Part shown: positions 1-11,765 of the stretch, one piece after another
Layout of the letters: each line of letters opens with the position of its first letter
Position numbering within the stretch: the first letter of the stretch is position 1
Assembly: GCA_027257055.1 (NCBI GenBank)
Contig: JAPVLO010000322.1
Span: 992,001-1,056,000, forward strand
Direction of reading: 5' to 3'
DNA length: 64,000 bases
Source of the DNA: Cephalopachus bancanus
Taxonomy: Eukaryota; Chordata; Mammalia; Primates; Tarsiidae
Translations under genes and position numbers: made by a program
Notes under the pieces: generated by a model
What the model was told of the DNA's origin: nothing
Database searches by the model: none
The model's input: only the letters and a program-made list of their open reading frames with translations

Positions 1-344
1 TCATTACTTTTTTTAAACCATATTAACAGTGTTTTCCAATTTTTCTCCAGTGAATGAATATGTATCCTTTTTATAATTAACAATATACATATATGCATTT
101 AAAAAATCCTATAAAGATTGAAGGGAAGAGGAGGAGGAGATGTTTGTTGGCTTTTAACATGTAGTAGAAAATGGTCCTAGACTGAAAGCAGGGAACCGAG
201 TCTGCAGTTTCCAACATGGCAGAGTGCTGCTCTTCTGTGCACCCTCACCTGGCCTGGCTGTAGCTCTCTTCCTTTCAGCTCCCCGTCAGGTACTGATCAG
301 GCCCTCCAATCCTCTGAGCGTGGCTTGTTGTTATGTATCTGTAG
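1..344. other. unique AT-rich non-coding DNA
   Basis: No gene or recognisable interspersed repeat is visible. There is a short purine run near 120-140. Open frames here are short and have no coding signature. Confidence 0.6.
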
Positions 345-822
345 CAGTGGTTCTCGACCCTAGCTGTACTTTAGAATCACATGGAGTGATTTTAAAAAAT
401 GGTGATACCAGGGCCATCCAAACTACAATCATGTGTCGCTTAATGACGGGAGTATGAACTGAGAAATTTGCCATTAGGTGATTTTGTCATGGTGCAAACA
501 ACATAGAGTGCATTTACACAAACAAATAGTACAGCCTACTATACACCTAGGCTGTATGACGTAGCCTGTTGCTCCTCGACTACTCACCTGTACAGCATGC
601 TACTATACGGAAGACTGTAGGCAATTGTAACACAATGATAAGTATTTGTGTACCTAAACATATCTAAACATAGAAAAGGTATAGTAAAAATATGGTATAA
701 TGGTACAGGACCACTATAGTATTTGTGGTCCTTCATTGACAGAATCATTGTTATGGGGTGCGTGACTATAATTAAATAAGACTGTTCCCATGTGACTTAA
801 TGTCAGTGTTGAGAACCATTAG
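345..822 (+). mobile_element. MER20-like hAT-Charlie element, split by a Tigger MITE
   Basis: It starts with CAGTGGTTCTCGACC, the terminal inverted repeat of MER20/MER5-type hAT elements, followed by an AGAATCACATGGAGTG block. It ends at 807-822 with GTGTTGAGAACCATT, the opposite terminus. The middle (424-770) is a later insertion. The family name is from memory of the consensus. The hAT class is the firm part. Confidence 0.75.
424..770 (+). mobile_element. Tigger-family (Tc1/mariner, pogo) MITE
   Basis: The ends TACAATCATGTGTCGCTTAA and, inverted, TATAGTCACGCACCCCATAA form terminal inverted repeats bounded by TA, the target duplication of this superfamily. The internal text (GTGCATTTACACAAAC, TAGCCTGTTGCTCC, AACATAGAAAAGGTA) matches a common internally deleted Tigger derivative. 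I believe it is Tigger4/Zombi-like, but the subfamily is not certain. It sits inside the MER20-like element and is therefore younger than it. Confidence 0.8.
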
Positions 823-945
823 ACTTTTGGCTGGATCAAACTACCTCTAGCTATCTTGTGTGCCTAGGCCTAGGTCATGTGACATAATATAGGCTTGTTG
901 GATTGAGTTAAGAAGCACAAAGAATTCTGTTTTTTGCTGCTGCTG

Positions 946-974
946 CGTGTGTGTGTGTGTGTGCGTGCGCATGC
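946..974. repeat. (TG)n microsatellite, imperfect
   Basis: A TG-dinucleotide run grading into TGCG/TGCA, preceded by a short TGC triplet run at 936-945. Confidence 0.9.
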
Positions 975-1234
975 TTGTGTGCGTCCACACACTACCCCAA
1001 AGTGTCAAAGAGACACACAAGAGGTGTCAGATGTATATCTGTTAGTCAGTACATTGTTCTTTCTTCTAAGTTCCTGGGTTGTGACAGCTTCAAGTATCTG
1101 GAGTGAGCCCAAGGTTTATTGTAAAAAATAAAGCAAAATAAATTTTTATTCACTTGGTTAAACAAAGAAATATATTGCATTGCACTATTTGACAGAAGCA
1201 ATAATTTGTCATCATAGGGGAGTTATAGTATTTA

Positions 1235-1302
1235 TCCCTGGAACTCTGTAAGTATCCGATAAATAGAGGATTAATGAATGCATGAATGAATGAATGAATG
1301 AC
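1235..1302 (+). mobile_element. L2 3'-tail fragment with (GAAT)n
   Basis: A degraded L2 3' terminus: GATAAATAGAGGATTAATG followed by repeated GAAT units at 1,276-1,300, the usual L2 tail repeat. Confidence 0.55.
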
Positions 1303-3249
1303 AAAACTGAAACCAGGGTAGTACGGTGTCTCTTTATACTCGTCTCTTATAAGGGTCTCCAGCCCCTTTACTTCCAATTCTACCTTTCACCACTAAGTTT
1401 TTAAGCTGGATATCACTGTTTTGGTGATGCTTTATTCAAAACAACTTGCAAGCACCGAATAATCTTCAAAGTAAACCAATTTATAGGCTGGGACAATGTT
1501 CAAAAGCTGTCACTCCTGGACTTGGGCACCTGTAGATGGTCTGCCATTTCCTCATGATGGCTTAATACCAGCATTTGCTCTCAGATAAAATTCCCCCTTC
1601 CCTTCTCCTGTGGCTAAAGACCCTCAGACACAGGTCTGATCCTCACCAAACTTCTCTTCGAGCATTTGCTCTATAGGCAGGCATGGTTCTGTGAAAGCAA
1701 ATGTCACTGCAGCAGCCATAATTTAAGACGTCCTTTTAAAAAATTCCAATTTCATCATTTCACAGAAGAATAGATCAATATTTCTACAGTTAAGAGTTTA
1801 GTTAAAAACCCTGCTGTGCAATGAAATAATGCATCTGCTATTGGCGTAGAGCGACTGGGATGTTAATTCCCTGGTTTTGTGTCAGTTAAGGGCAAATTAG
1901 CCTTCCAGCACCAGTCATGACTCATTATGTCATTATGTAGAAGGCACTTACTGTACCTCCACTACTATGCAATTTAGATCCAATAAAAATTGTGACAGCG
2001 TTTTTATCCACTTCATTAAGCTACTAATTTCTTGTAAAAAAATGTACATTAATCTTTTTATAGCTTCATGCAGAGTGGCATATTTTTAGACTCTAACATT
2101 GATTAGGTCCTGGTTAAGAATAATTTTCACAGTACTTTTAAGAAATGTAAATAAAGTTACAATAATTTAATTTTTCAACATAGTTATGACAGTATTGATC
2201 TTAAAATGAACATGTTGGCTGAATTAAATGTGTAGCCCAAATGAAATACAGACTGAATATTTAAACATGCAACAAATTACAAAGCATGCCTTAACAATAC
2301 CCTGCAAACAGAATGAAGAGAGGGAGCGTGAACCTCCATGGAAAATATTAATTGCTCGTATTTTAAAAGATGTAAATGGGGATTTTTTTGACATCTGACT
2401 TTTCTTACCCAAATGTTTAAAAAATACAGTAAAAAATTGTCTTCCCCTTTTGATTTTTCTTTCCTTGTGAAGTATTAATGACTCTTCTGCCTGAATGTGT
2501 TAGGAAAATGCAGAAAAGGGGAAAGTTTTTTCTGCCAGGCTTGTGATATTAGGTTGGAGTCAGAGAAGACAGTGCCCCTGGTTTTCAGAGGGTGCTGTGG
2601 GCGGTCGAGGACAGAGCGGTGGCACCTGTATACTCAGTGGCAGTAGCTGATCCCCTTCACTCTAAGCACCCACCCTACCCAGACTTTTTGGAACAAGGCC
2701 AATGAAGCCATGAGTCACATCCTCAGTGGCCGTAAAGGTGAGCTCTGAGTGCTGGCTGGCATTTGATGCCATTACTCAGACTTCCCATTAGATCTTGACC
2801 TGCCTCACTGGACCTTGTCTCCTTGCTCTGGACTCTTTGAAATGTGCTCTGACTTTGCTCCCCTCTGGCAGTGATGTCTTCTGCTTTCCCAGGCCAAGGA
2901 ACCTCAAGTCTGTCCTGGCCTCCAGACCTATCTGGTTCTAGGCCCTCAGCAAGTGTCTACTATGTCAGTCCCAAGCGGTATGCAGGAAGCTAGAGGTGGT
3001 GGCAAATGACTAGACTTTATATAGAAGACATATAGACTATGAAGAGTACTATACTAGAGTCAAAGACTTAGATTCTTCCAGGAAATAGCTGTGTCCCCTC
3101 CTCAATCCTGCCCAGTCTCCTGGAAGAAGACTTTGTGCTGAATGATTATAGAAGGCTCCTACAGAATTAAATAGAATTCTAGGATTTGAAGACCTCCTCC
3201 CTGGGACATCCCAGCAGGCTGTGTGTGGATGCTTCCAGTATTGGAAAGC

Positions 3250-3706
3250 TCACTTCTTTTTTTTTTTTGAGTTTGTTGAAAGCTTTATCTTTCAGAAAGG
3301 ATTAACGTGGAGGTAGGGAAGAGTTTGCTGTCTTCTAAGTCTTGTTCACTTCCACCGAGTCAGTGCAAGTCAGAGCAGTTCTAAGTGCTGTGACCAGCCA
3401 GCTGCCTATCAACAGGAAAGATGCTGCAGTTGATGCTAACAGTGATTCTGAGTGATTACCAGGGTTCAGGTCCCCTGCTTTGGGAGTGTGGATGTCCCCA
3501 AGCAAGCTTGTGTGGGACCTACAGTCTGTTCTTAGCCCATAGCCCAAGCAGCATCTGTCTGGCCCTTGGCAGCTCTCTAGAGAGCCCGTGGTAGCCGGAA
3601 ATGGCCACTTTGCTTTATGGCTATCCAGAGCCTGGTCTCTAACAGAACCCCCTTCCCTGGCATTTCCCTAAATCCACTCCTCTTTGTAGCTGCTGCTGCC
3701 ACTTCC
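3250..3706 (-). pseudogene. processed-pseudogene-like insertion, parent unidentified
   Basis: Read on the minus strand this is a ~450-bp transcript-like segment ending in a poly(A) tract (the T-run at 3,250-3,262). A short CACTTC motif lies at both edges, compatible with a target duplication. Two open pieces exist in different frames, one a 70-codon frame at 3,335-3,547 with a hydrophobic patch. This fits a frameshifted retrocopy. I do not recognise the parent gene, and a canonical AATAAA is absent. Confidence 0.45.
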
Positions 3707-3849
3707 TGGATGTTTGCTGTTGTGTCAGGCTGTTCCTAACAGTAAAGCTCATTGTGGTTGCTATTTTCGTTTGTACAGTTTTGTTTACTCATTAGGAAGA
3801 GTCAGTCTCAGCCCTTGTCTCTATGAGCATCACTCCCACTCTGTGATGC

Positions 3850-3925
3850 AGGCAGATGACCCAGAGAGGCAAAGTGACTAACCCAAGGTCACACAGGTAG
3901 GAAGTAGTAGAGCTGGAAAGCATTT
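3850..3925 (-). mobile_element. MIR fragment
   Basis: The block CCAGAGAGGCAAAGTGACTA followed by AACCCAAGGTCACACAGGTA is the reverse complement of the MIR core. Confidence 0.85.
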
Positions 3926-3961
3926 GTATCAGAGATGACAAATTCTTTTGGTAATGAAGCA

Positions 3962-4515
3962 GAATATTGGTTAAGACATTGGGCACTAGAGACAGGTAGA
4001 TTTGGACTCAAACTCCAGCCGGCCCACTTACTGAATTCCTTGACTTGTGCAGATTACCTGACTTCTCTGAACCTCTGTTTTATCTTGTCATCTTTATCAA
4101 CAGGGATACTTTTTTACCTCATATGGTTATAGTGAGGATTAAACGAGATGAAATGTGGATCACTCAGCCTCATACCTGGTGCATTTTTTTTTTATAGGGT
4201 CTTACTATATCACCCAGGCCGGAGTGCAGTGGCACAATTAGCTCACTGCAGCATCAAAATCCTTGACTCATGCAATCCTCCCACCTCAACCTCCTGAGTA
4301 GCTGGGACTACAGGCATGTGCCATCACACCTGGCTAAGTCTTGTATTTCTTGTAGAGATGGAGTCTTGCTTTGTTGCCCAGGATGGTCCTGCGCTCAAGC
4401 AATCCTCCTGTCTCAGCCTCCCAAAGTGCTGAGATTGCAGGTATGAGCCACTGCACCGGGCACATATGTGGTACACATTAAACTCAATACATGGTAGCTA
4501 TTATTATCATTACTA
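3962..4515 (+). mobile_element. MIR, near full length, split by an Alu
   Basis: It begins with the MIR 5' text (TATTGGTTAAGACATTGGGC), runs through CCACTTACTGAATTCC and GTGAGGATTAAACGAGATG, is interrupted by an Alu at 4,184-4,461, and resumes with ACTCAATACATGGTAGCTAT to the TTATTATCATTA tail. Confidence 0.9.
4184..4461 (-). mobile_element. Alu, AluJ-like
   Basis: T-run at the left, both arms present, and an AGCCACTGCACCGGGC terminus at the right. The right-arm text is generic (GCCTCCCAAAGTGCTGAG), without the lineage-type markers. It is inserted in a MIR. Confidence 0.95.
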
Positions 4516-6960
4516 CAAGTTCGTTTGAATCTCACCATAATCCCGTGCGACAGGTATTCACTTACTCACAGACATTTATAATCATAACAGCTAAAATTGG
4601 CAGAGGGGAAAGCTGAGGCTGGGTGTGGTTGGTCAGGGTCTTCTTGAAGCCTGCTTCTGTATTTCTTTCTGCCTTTGTCCATTGCCACTTTGTCAAGCTC
4701 CAGACCCACAAGGTTCCTGCCTTTTCCCTTCCTTGCACGTGCACAGGTTCAGGGATGCTGGGCCTCATGACTGGGTGGCCCCTGGTTCCCAGGAGGCCAT
4801 ATGTGTGACACTGATGGAGAGGCTGGGAAGCAGGATCCAGCCCAGAGGAGGAGCTGCCCCAAGCACCCAGCCTCTCTCTCCTGGAAGAACTAGTGTTCTA
4901 GGGTCACATAATTACTCCCCACAGAAAGCTCTTTCAACTTAAGTATAGGGTTCTATGTGTGACGCTGTCTACAAGGCAGCCCTGAGGACTGGCGGGAGGT
5001 TAAGTTCTGTTTCTCTTCAAAACAATGATTCCTCTGAGGTTTATACAAATATTCAATCAGTTTCCTATTATGACATTGTGAAGGAGCAGTTGACTGCATC
5101 TTCATAATTAAGACTTGAAGAGAAGTCAATGACAGCGAATACATTAGACTCAGATGTTTTTCACCCTCCTCGTCCTTCTTTCCTTCTTTACCTTAGCATC
5201 TCTCAGGGTGGGCCTGCTGCCCTGGCCCTGCATTCTCAGGCAGGCCTGGCCCCCTCAAGCCCTCAGCATCAGGGTGAGGGAGGAAGGAGGCTGTGGGTTG
5301 CCCCCTCCCCACCAGGCTGGGAAGTCCCAGCATAGGAGGGGTTTGAGTTTGCAGGCTTCTTTGCCAGATGGTATTTGATACGAATATTGATGTTAATGGC
5401 GTTTGGATAATGACACTGTCTGTGGCAGGGGCTTTATTACTGTTATGAACGGCACCGTCCTGGAGGGAACCATTCCGTTTAGTTACCTTTGTGTGTGTGT
5501 TACAAATGTTTAACAGACAATTATCAGGAGATAGTGTTCTAGGGGATTTGGGTTATTCCTGGATTCCCAGGAAGGTCCTGAAACCAGTCCACTCCACGGA
5601 GCTGAGGCACCTTGGCGGGGTTGGTGGAGCTGCTTGGGATTATTTCCTTTCCTTTCCTGCAGGGACTGACTACCCCAACCTTTCCTGCTTGTCCTTCGAC
5701 AAGACATTCTCATTCTCGGAGGGTCTGCATTTTTGCAACCCCTCCATAACCAGATACATCAAAACCTACCTTTTACACTTCCTGGGGGAGTTTGAGCTTC
5801 TTCCTATTAAAAATGAATAATAAAAGCCTCCGCTTTCATCCTAATGGGGTTAGTAGGAGGTGTTTGGCTTTTTATAGCTACCTAGATGATGGAAAGAGGC
5901 AGATGAAGCCATCACAAAATTAAGGAAGAGGTCATCATTAGAAGACCAGGGACCAGAGTCTTTTAAAAGCATTTCTGGTCTTAATTCAAAGCTCATCTCT
6001 GGAGAGCTTCAGCGAGCTGAGCCCGTGGGTTTCCTCTGCTGGAACCAAAGCTTTGGTAAGGTGAGGACTGTGTGGCAGGCTTCTATGCAAGTTCAGTGGA
6101 AGGACCGACCCCTTCAGAGCAAATATGACACATTCAAGATGAATTATCAGGTGGATAGTTAGGCCTGTTTTCCTACATCCGGCAAAAGCCTTCTGCCTTT
6201 GTGAGAAATGAATGAATGAATGAATGGAACCTCAGGAATTTTCTCGGTTCTGTAAAATGGCTTCAGAGGTCAGGTTGGCAGTTACTACGGACCAAATGCT
6301 CCTGGAATCTTAGCTATCAGGCAAAGTGGGAAATCAGGAGGCTGAGCTGAACTTCTGGAAACAGCATACAAATGGATTGTTGTGTGTGCTCCTGGCTTGG
6401 ACAGCACAGCTCCAAATCTGAATACAAAACAGAGAAGATGCTCTTTTGCTCCTTTCAGACTAATGATTTTGTCCTTTTTCCCTCTCCTCCTCATTTTATT
6501 TCTTCATCTATAACATCTGCAAGAGGGCAGCCAGACTAATAAAACTGCACTAAGCTCCTCTAATGCCAGCCATTGATCTAAGGGTGGGACCCGATTAATC
6601 AATGGGGTTTTTAGCGGTGTTCACATCCCCCAGGGACATCAGACCCAAAGACAGTTCTTGCCTCCGCAGAGGGGAGGAATCTGAGAGCTGATGGAGTGAA
6701 TGTGGATTCTGGGAGGTGGTGAGAAGCAGGATGCCCATCCCCCAGGAACAGGTTTTGTGGCAGTTTCAGAGGGCCACCTTGAGTGCTTGGTGGCCTCGCT
6801 TTGGAGATGCTCACTTGCCCTGGCAACGAAATTATTGCAGGGTTTGCTGGGCTCCAGGGGTGGTTTCTAGAACAGGAAACACTTTTACTCAGCACACAGG
6901 GCACCTCTCATATAACTACAGGCCTGGGAAATCGTCTCCTTTAACCCCTCTCAGTGTGCA
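4516..6960. other. unique non-coding block
   Basis: No recognisable repeat apart from (GAAT)n at 6,207-6,226. An open frame of 109 codons at 5,491-5,820 lacks any domain I know and has no splice or promoter context, so I leave it out as a gene. Confidence 0.5.
6207..6226. repeat. (GAAT)n short tandem repeat
   Basis: Five tandem four-base units in otherwise unique sequence. Confidence 0.85.
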
Positions 6961-7075
6961 GTAGAGGAAACTGAGACCCAGAGAGGGAAGGGACTTGCCC
7001 AAGGTCATACAGTGAATTAGTAATGCCGTAGAATTAGTGCTCAAGTCTCCCGGGTGGAGCTCTGTGCCTTTCCAG
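6961..7075 (-). mobile_element. MIR fragment
   Basis: AGGAAACTGAGACCCAGAGA, then GACTTGCCCAAGGTCATACA, is the reverse-complement MIR core. The rest is degraded. Confidence 0.85.
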
Positions 7076-7254
7076 TATCTATAAGGTTGAGTCAAGATTA
7101 GAACCTGTTGCAGGGTTGATATAAGCAGTTATAGAGAACTCAAGCAGGGTATAGACATCCAAACTGAAGATTTCAGTTTGAGAAAATTATCATACATTTT
7201 AAAAATAGGCTGGATATTCCTTTTTCCCCCTTTTCCTTCTACATTTTTTTTCTT

Positions 7255-7552
7255 GTGAGCTAGTATATATATAGAAAGTGCATACAATACAGACATAGCT
7301 TGACAAATCATTGATAAGCAAATATCTTTGTAACCACCATCCAGGTCAAAATTGAGCACTGCCAGCCCCACAAAAGCCCACTGTGTGAGATAAGTCTCCC
7401 TTATCTCAACCCTGACCCTCCTAGAAGTAATCACTAGTTTGATTTTTGTGATGACCATTTTCTTGCCTGTTTTCATAACTTTACGCTCAAATAGCTTATT
7501 GCTGCCTACTCTAAACTTTATATAAACAGAATCACACTGCGTGCATGTACTC
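7255..7552 (-). mobile_element. old L1 remnant (antisense)
   Basis: It carries the antisense L1M text GACAAATCATTGATAAGC, TAACCACCATCCAGGTCAAA and TATAAACAGAATCACACTGC. These phrases occur in the same order at 33,700-33,900, another copy of the same L1 region. Confidence 0.7.
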
Positions 7553-7849
7553 TTTCCTTTCTTTCTTTCTTTCTTTTTTCTTTTTCTTTTTGAGTAGGAG
7601 TCTCACTCTGTCACCCAGGCTGGAGGGCAGTGGCATGCTCATGGCCACTGCAACCTCGACCTCCTGGGCTCAGGTGATCTTTCCACCTCAGCCTTCCAAG
7701 TAGCTGGAATCACAGGTCCATGTCACCATGCCTGGCTAATTTATTGATTTATTATAGAGATGAGGTCTCGCCAAGTTACTCAGTCTGGTCTTGAACCCCT
7801 GGGCTCAGGCAAAGTGCTGGGATTATAGGCATAAGCCACCCCGCCTGGC
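7553..7849 (-). mobile_element. Alu, lineage-type
   Basis: A TTTC-rich 3' tail at the left. The linker TTATTGATTTATTATAGAG and the CATGGCCACTGCAACCTCGA block link it to the lineage-type set. Part of the left arm (about 20 bp after GCTCAGGC) is missing. It abuts the next Alu directly. Confidence 0.93.
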
Positions 7850-8150
7850 TTTTTATTTATTTTTCTTTTCGAGTCAGAGTCTCACTCTGTCACCCAGGCC
7901 GCAGTACAGTGGCACGGTCATGGTTTCCGCAGCCTTGGGCTGCTGGCCTCAAGCAATCCTTCCACCTTAGCCTTTCAAGTAGTTGTGACTATAAGAGTCT
8001 GCCACCACATCTGGTTAATTCTTAAACTTTATTGTAGAGAGGAAGTCTCACCATGCTGCTCAGGCTGGTCTTGAACTTCTGGGCTCAGGCAATCCTCTCA
8101 CCTCTGCCTCCGAAAGTGCTGGGATTATAGGCATGAGCCACCGCTCCTCA
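7850..8150 (-). mobile_element. Alu, AluJ-like/intermediate
   Basis: A tandem neighbour of the preceding Alu in the same orientation. Both arms are present, ending GGCATGAGCCACCGCTCCTC. It is more diverged than the lineage-type copies. Confidence 0.93.
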
Positions 8151-8454
8151 CCAAATATCTAGTTTCTTTGTCCCAACATTGTGAGATTCCAACACTATGA
8201 ATTATTGTTGTGAAGTCTACTAGAATACTACCCTGAGAAATAAAGTGCGATCCTTGACGTAGCTCAGCCTAGGGTGAGGGCATTACAATTGCAACAAGAG
8301 TTGTTGTTTGGACTTTGGTCCTGCCTGCCCTGACCAAATATCATCTCTTTTTTTTATCTTCAATGACCTGATTGTTTCATGAATTCCCTCAAAATATACA
8401 TTGATTTAAGGAGAGAGAATCCCAGAGTCTCTTGCTTTGTAAAGGAGGCACTTG
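8151..8454. other. unique spacer
   Basis: No gene or recognisable repeat. Confidence 0.5.
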
Positions 8455-8575
8455 ACCTAGACTGTGAGCTCCCTGGGGGCAGGAGTTGTTTTTCTGTCTT
8501 ATATCTCCCAAGGCCCAGTATCAAGTCCGTCCATAGGAGGAGATCAATAAACATTTGTCCAATGAACAAAAAGAA
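8455..8575 (+). mobile_element. L2 3' end
   Basis: ACTGTGAGCTCCCTGGGGGC, TATATCTCCCAAGGCCCAGT and AATAAACATTTGTCCAATGA follow the L2 3' untranslated end in order. Confidence 0.85.
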
Positions 8576-8776
8576 TAAAGGTCACTCAGTACAGTCTCTG
8601 CAGGATGCCAGAATTTCCTCAACAGTACTATCTACAGTGACCGGTGAGCAAGGAACTGCTTCCTGGGTGGTATTATGGAGCCTCATCAAACACACAAAAA
8701 AATCAGCTTGTTGGTAGAGGCAGGTATCTCGATCATCTTTAGTACATTTGTGTCTTACATTAAAAAATACCTTAGA

Positions 8777-9084
8777 ACTGGGTGCAGTGGCTCACGCCTG
8801 TAATCCCAGCACTTTGGGAGGCAAGGGCGAGAAGATTGCCTTAGCCCAAGAGTTCGAGACCAGCCTAGGCAACCTGGCAAGACCTCATCTCTACAATAAA
8901 TCAAAAAATTAGCTGGGTGTGGTGGCACATGCCTGTGGTTCCACCTACTTGGAAGGCTGAGGCGGAAGGCTCACCTGAGCAGGTTGAAGCTACAGTGGCC
9001 CTGAGCATACCAGTGCACTTCGGCCTGGACAACAAAGTGAGACTCTGACTCAGAAAAAAAAAAAAAGAAAGAAAGAAAGAAAAG
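8777..9084 (+). mobile_element. Alu, lineage-type (early)
   Basis: A full dimer starting ACTGGGTGCAGTGGCTCACG. It has the CTACAATAAATCAAAAAATT linker but an unmodified AGTTCGAGACCAGCC left arm, so it looks like an intermediate form. The tail is A-rich with (GAAA)n. Confidence 0.95.
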
Positions 9085-10439
9085 AAGACAAAAAGACCTT
9101 ATAAAGGTCAGTATTAACCAGAGATGTACTATTTCTCTAGAAATTACATAAAAGGAGTGTGGAGAAGTTATTAAAAATAAAGCCTGCAATGTGTTTTTGC
9201 AGGGAATAGCTAGAGGGCCAGGACTGGCCCTGAGATGGTGGGCTTGGAGCCACAGAAGCTTCTCTAGACGATTCTTGAGCCAGTGGCTGGGCTCTCTTGA
9301 GCACCTCCTGCTGACTCAACAGAGGAAGCTGAAAGGGAGGCCATCTCTTCTGCTTTGACTGGGCAGCAATGTGACGGAAAGTCTGTGTCTTTCACCTCCT
9401 GGGGCCTGTGCTCAGTGACCACCCAGCCAGGTCAAGCATCAGGCAAGCTACCACAGCAGCCACAGATGCAAAGGCATACTGCTTGGATTATTTTTAAGTC
9501 TTTATTTTTTTAAAGCTCACCCTTTAATGAAGTATCTTAAAATATCTGTAGAGTAATCAAGGTTTATAAAGGTTGGACTCAACCTCCCCCACCCCAGTGA
9601 ACCCCTGTACGCTCTCAGAACTTTCCTTAAATTCATTCTGGAAGCTAAAAACCTACTATCCACCCTTCCCACCACCCCACCAACACCCATGCTCACTGTC
9701 ATTTGTAAGTATGTATTTATTTATGGGCTTGTTCCTTAAATTAACCTCCCCTACCAGATGTTGATCTCACCACTGTTCTGACTACCTCTGTGATCAGCTA
9801 AGGCTTGCGCAGTTACTTGGTGTAGGGAAAGAAATACTGTGGAATGAATGAATGATGGGTGAATACTGAGAGGTCTGACTCAGTTGTGGATTGAAGGAAG
9901 AAGACCAGTCTTCCTCCGACACCACCCAGGTCTCTGTGAAGTCCGGATTGAGAGCATCAAGAACCACTGCCTGTTTCCCACCCCGGACCCGTGGTCAGGG
10001 CGGGGGAGCCCCCAGAGAGCTCTGAAAGGCGCCGCGGAGAGGCCTGCCTTCCTGGAAAGCCACGCTTGGAATTGTCTTCAAAAGCTGTGACGCAGCCCCC
10101 GGAGTTTGAGCACGAATAAATCATTAGCATTTTATTTACAATTCTGGGTTTACAATTCCTAGAAAAGGATCCTGCTGTTCAGCGCGGATTCCTGCTTTGA
10201 GGGCTTTCCCCAGCGCCTCCTTCCACCTCCCGTCTTGGGGAGCCAGAGTAGCTCAAGCCTCCCTTGGACAAGAGTGGGGCGCAGATGGAGCGGGTGGTCT
10301 CGGGAAGGAGGGCGTGTCGTCCCCCGACCTCGTGTTTCCCGACGACACGGAGCGGAAGGGTCGTATCCTCTCCGTTTCTCCGAGGAAGGAGTTGGCTCGA
10401 AGAGGGCTGAGGCTTGCCCAGAGTCACACGGCTTGTGCT

Positions 10440-10950
10440 GAAGTCTGCGCCCAAGCCCTTGGCCTCCACACCCAACCGAGCTGCCGCGGTCCCCGGGAGG
10501 CCTCTGCACCCCGGCCCGGCCCCGCTCCCCGACGGCGCCGCCCGCCGCGCCCGCTAGATGGCAGCCTTGGTCTCCGCGGCGCACGGCGGCCGCGCTCTCG
10601 AGGGTCCGCCTGGAGACCCCGCGGCCTGCTCCGTGGGAGGCGGTGCCGTTGGCACCCAAGCCCGGGGTCCCAGGTTCCGAGCGACCGGAGGAAGAAGGGA
10701 GCTGCTGGAAGCAGCCCAGCCTCGCCTGCCTGGAACGCGGCGGGGCGTGTTCCGGGCTCTCCCCGGCGCTGGGTCCGAGGGCGCGGTGGCTCCGGCTAGG
10801 GAGGGCTGCGCCGGGTGGTGGGCGCCCTCAGCCTCGCGGGGCAATGCCGGACGCGCGCGCCGGGCCGGGAGGGGCGGCGTGAGAGAGGCCGCGTGGGGCG
10901 AAATCCGCGGCAGGGGGCCGGCTGGCGGTAACCCGCGACGATCCCTTTAG
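10440..10950. promoter_or_regulatory. CpG island, possible promoter
   Basis: Very rich in undepleted CpG with GC-box-like runs (GGGCGGG-type, CCCCGGCCC). Several overlapping open frames exist on both strands (for example a 130-codon frame from 10,558), but none has a recognisable domain. It could be a first exon/promoter or an orphan island. No TATA box is obvious. Confidence 0.6.
10551..10565 (+). promoter_or_regulatory. CTCF-like binding site
   Basis: CCGCTAGATGGCAGC matches the CTCF core CCASYAGRKGGCRS at 13 of 14 positions (G instead of A at position 3). It lies inside the CpG island, a common setting for CTCF. This is a motif match only. Confidence 0.55.
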
Positions 10951-11727
10951 ACGTGAGCATTGGTCCCCCCTTCTCTCTTTCTCTCCTTCCCCCTCCGGAC
11001 TGGGGTGTTCTGAGCCTGGCGCTAGCTGTGTGGTGATCAGGGACCGGTCCCCGCCCGACTCTCAGACACCGCAATGCCCCCTCCACCCGGGACCCACATG
11101 GCAGGCAGAGTCACTCCCACCCATTCCCACGGCGGCATCTCTGGGTGCGCAGCGATTGGGAGGTCTCTGAGATGGACTCATCTGGGGTCTTGGGTCCAGT
11201 CCCCAGGGACGTCTGTGTGGGGAGAGGAGGTAGTAAGGGTGGGGCAAACCCTGCCTTTCCTCCTTGGCCCTCCGGAGTGTGTGCATGATCAGAATTCATG
11301 GATTCATTTCACCGACCCCTTTCTTTTAGGCTCAGAGTCGTGGGGTCTCCGCCTTTAAGCATCTGACATCACGGTGCAGGGATCGGCCTGCTGGGCAGGT
11401 GAGGTCTACAAAGGACCCTCTCACCTCCCTTCTCCAGCGGAGTTCCTTCTCAAGAGGTGGCTTCTCTCCTTTTTAGGAGGAAAGGGACACACCTGAATTT
11501 GGCCTGGTCTACTGGCCACCTTTAACCTGAAGGTTCCTGAGAAATTGGGCCTTGTTCTGGCCCTGGGAGGTGGGGAGGCTAAGGCCCAGAGGAAGAAGGC
11601 CTTCGACAAGGTCACTTGAGGCATCGGGTGCTTTCACTCTAGGAGACTGCTGTCAGGCCTGCTCAGAAGACTTTTCGCCCTTAGACCCCCAAGTCCTTGC
11701 AAAGTTTCACACTTTGCATTGAATTCA

Positions 11728-11765
11728 AGAAGCATCTGAAGCGTTGTCTGAAGCATCTGAAGCGC
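11728..11765 (+). repeat. short tandem duplication
   Basis: GAAGCATCTGAAGCG occurs twice within 40 bp (first copy near 11,729, second near 11,750). Confidence 0.7.

Larger units (their letters stand above)
823..3249. other. repeat-poor, AT-rich non-coding block
   Basis: I see no exon, RNA gene or long repeat apart from a TG microsatellite at 946 and an L2 tail near 1,235. The stretch 1,800-2,560 is AT-rich, high-complexity sequence of the kind often conserved as non-coding DNA. That is inference only. Confidence 0.5.

Noticed and set aside
5491..5820. 109-codon open frame in unique DNA
   Set aside because: No domain, no strong start context, and a similar frame length is expected by chance over 64 kb.
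9417..9425. GLI-like motif GACCACCCA, also at 46,848 and 49,713 in reverse
   Set aside because: A 9-mer occurs by chance at this frequency in 64 kb, and the sites are not clustered.
10197..10950. Overlapping long open frames (200 and 130 codons plus, 166 minus)
   Set aside because: All follow CpG-rich composition, overlap one another on both strands, and show no domain, repeat of codon bias, or splice context.
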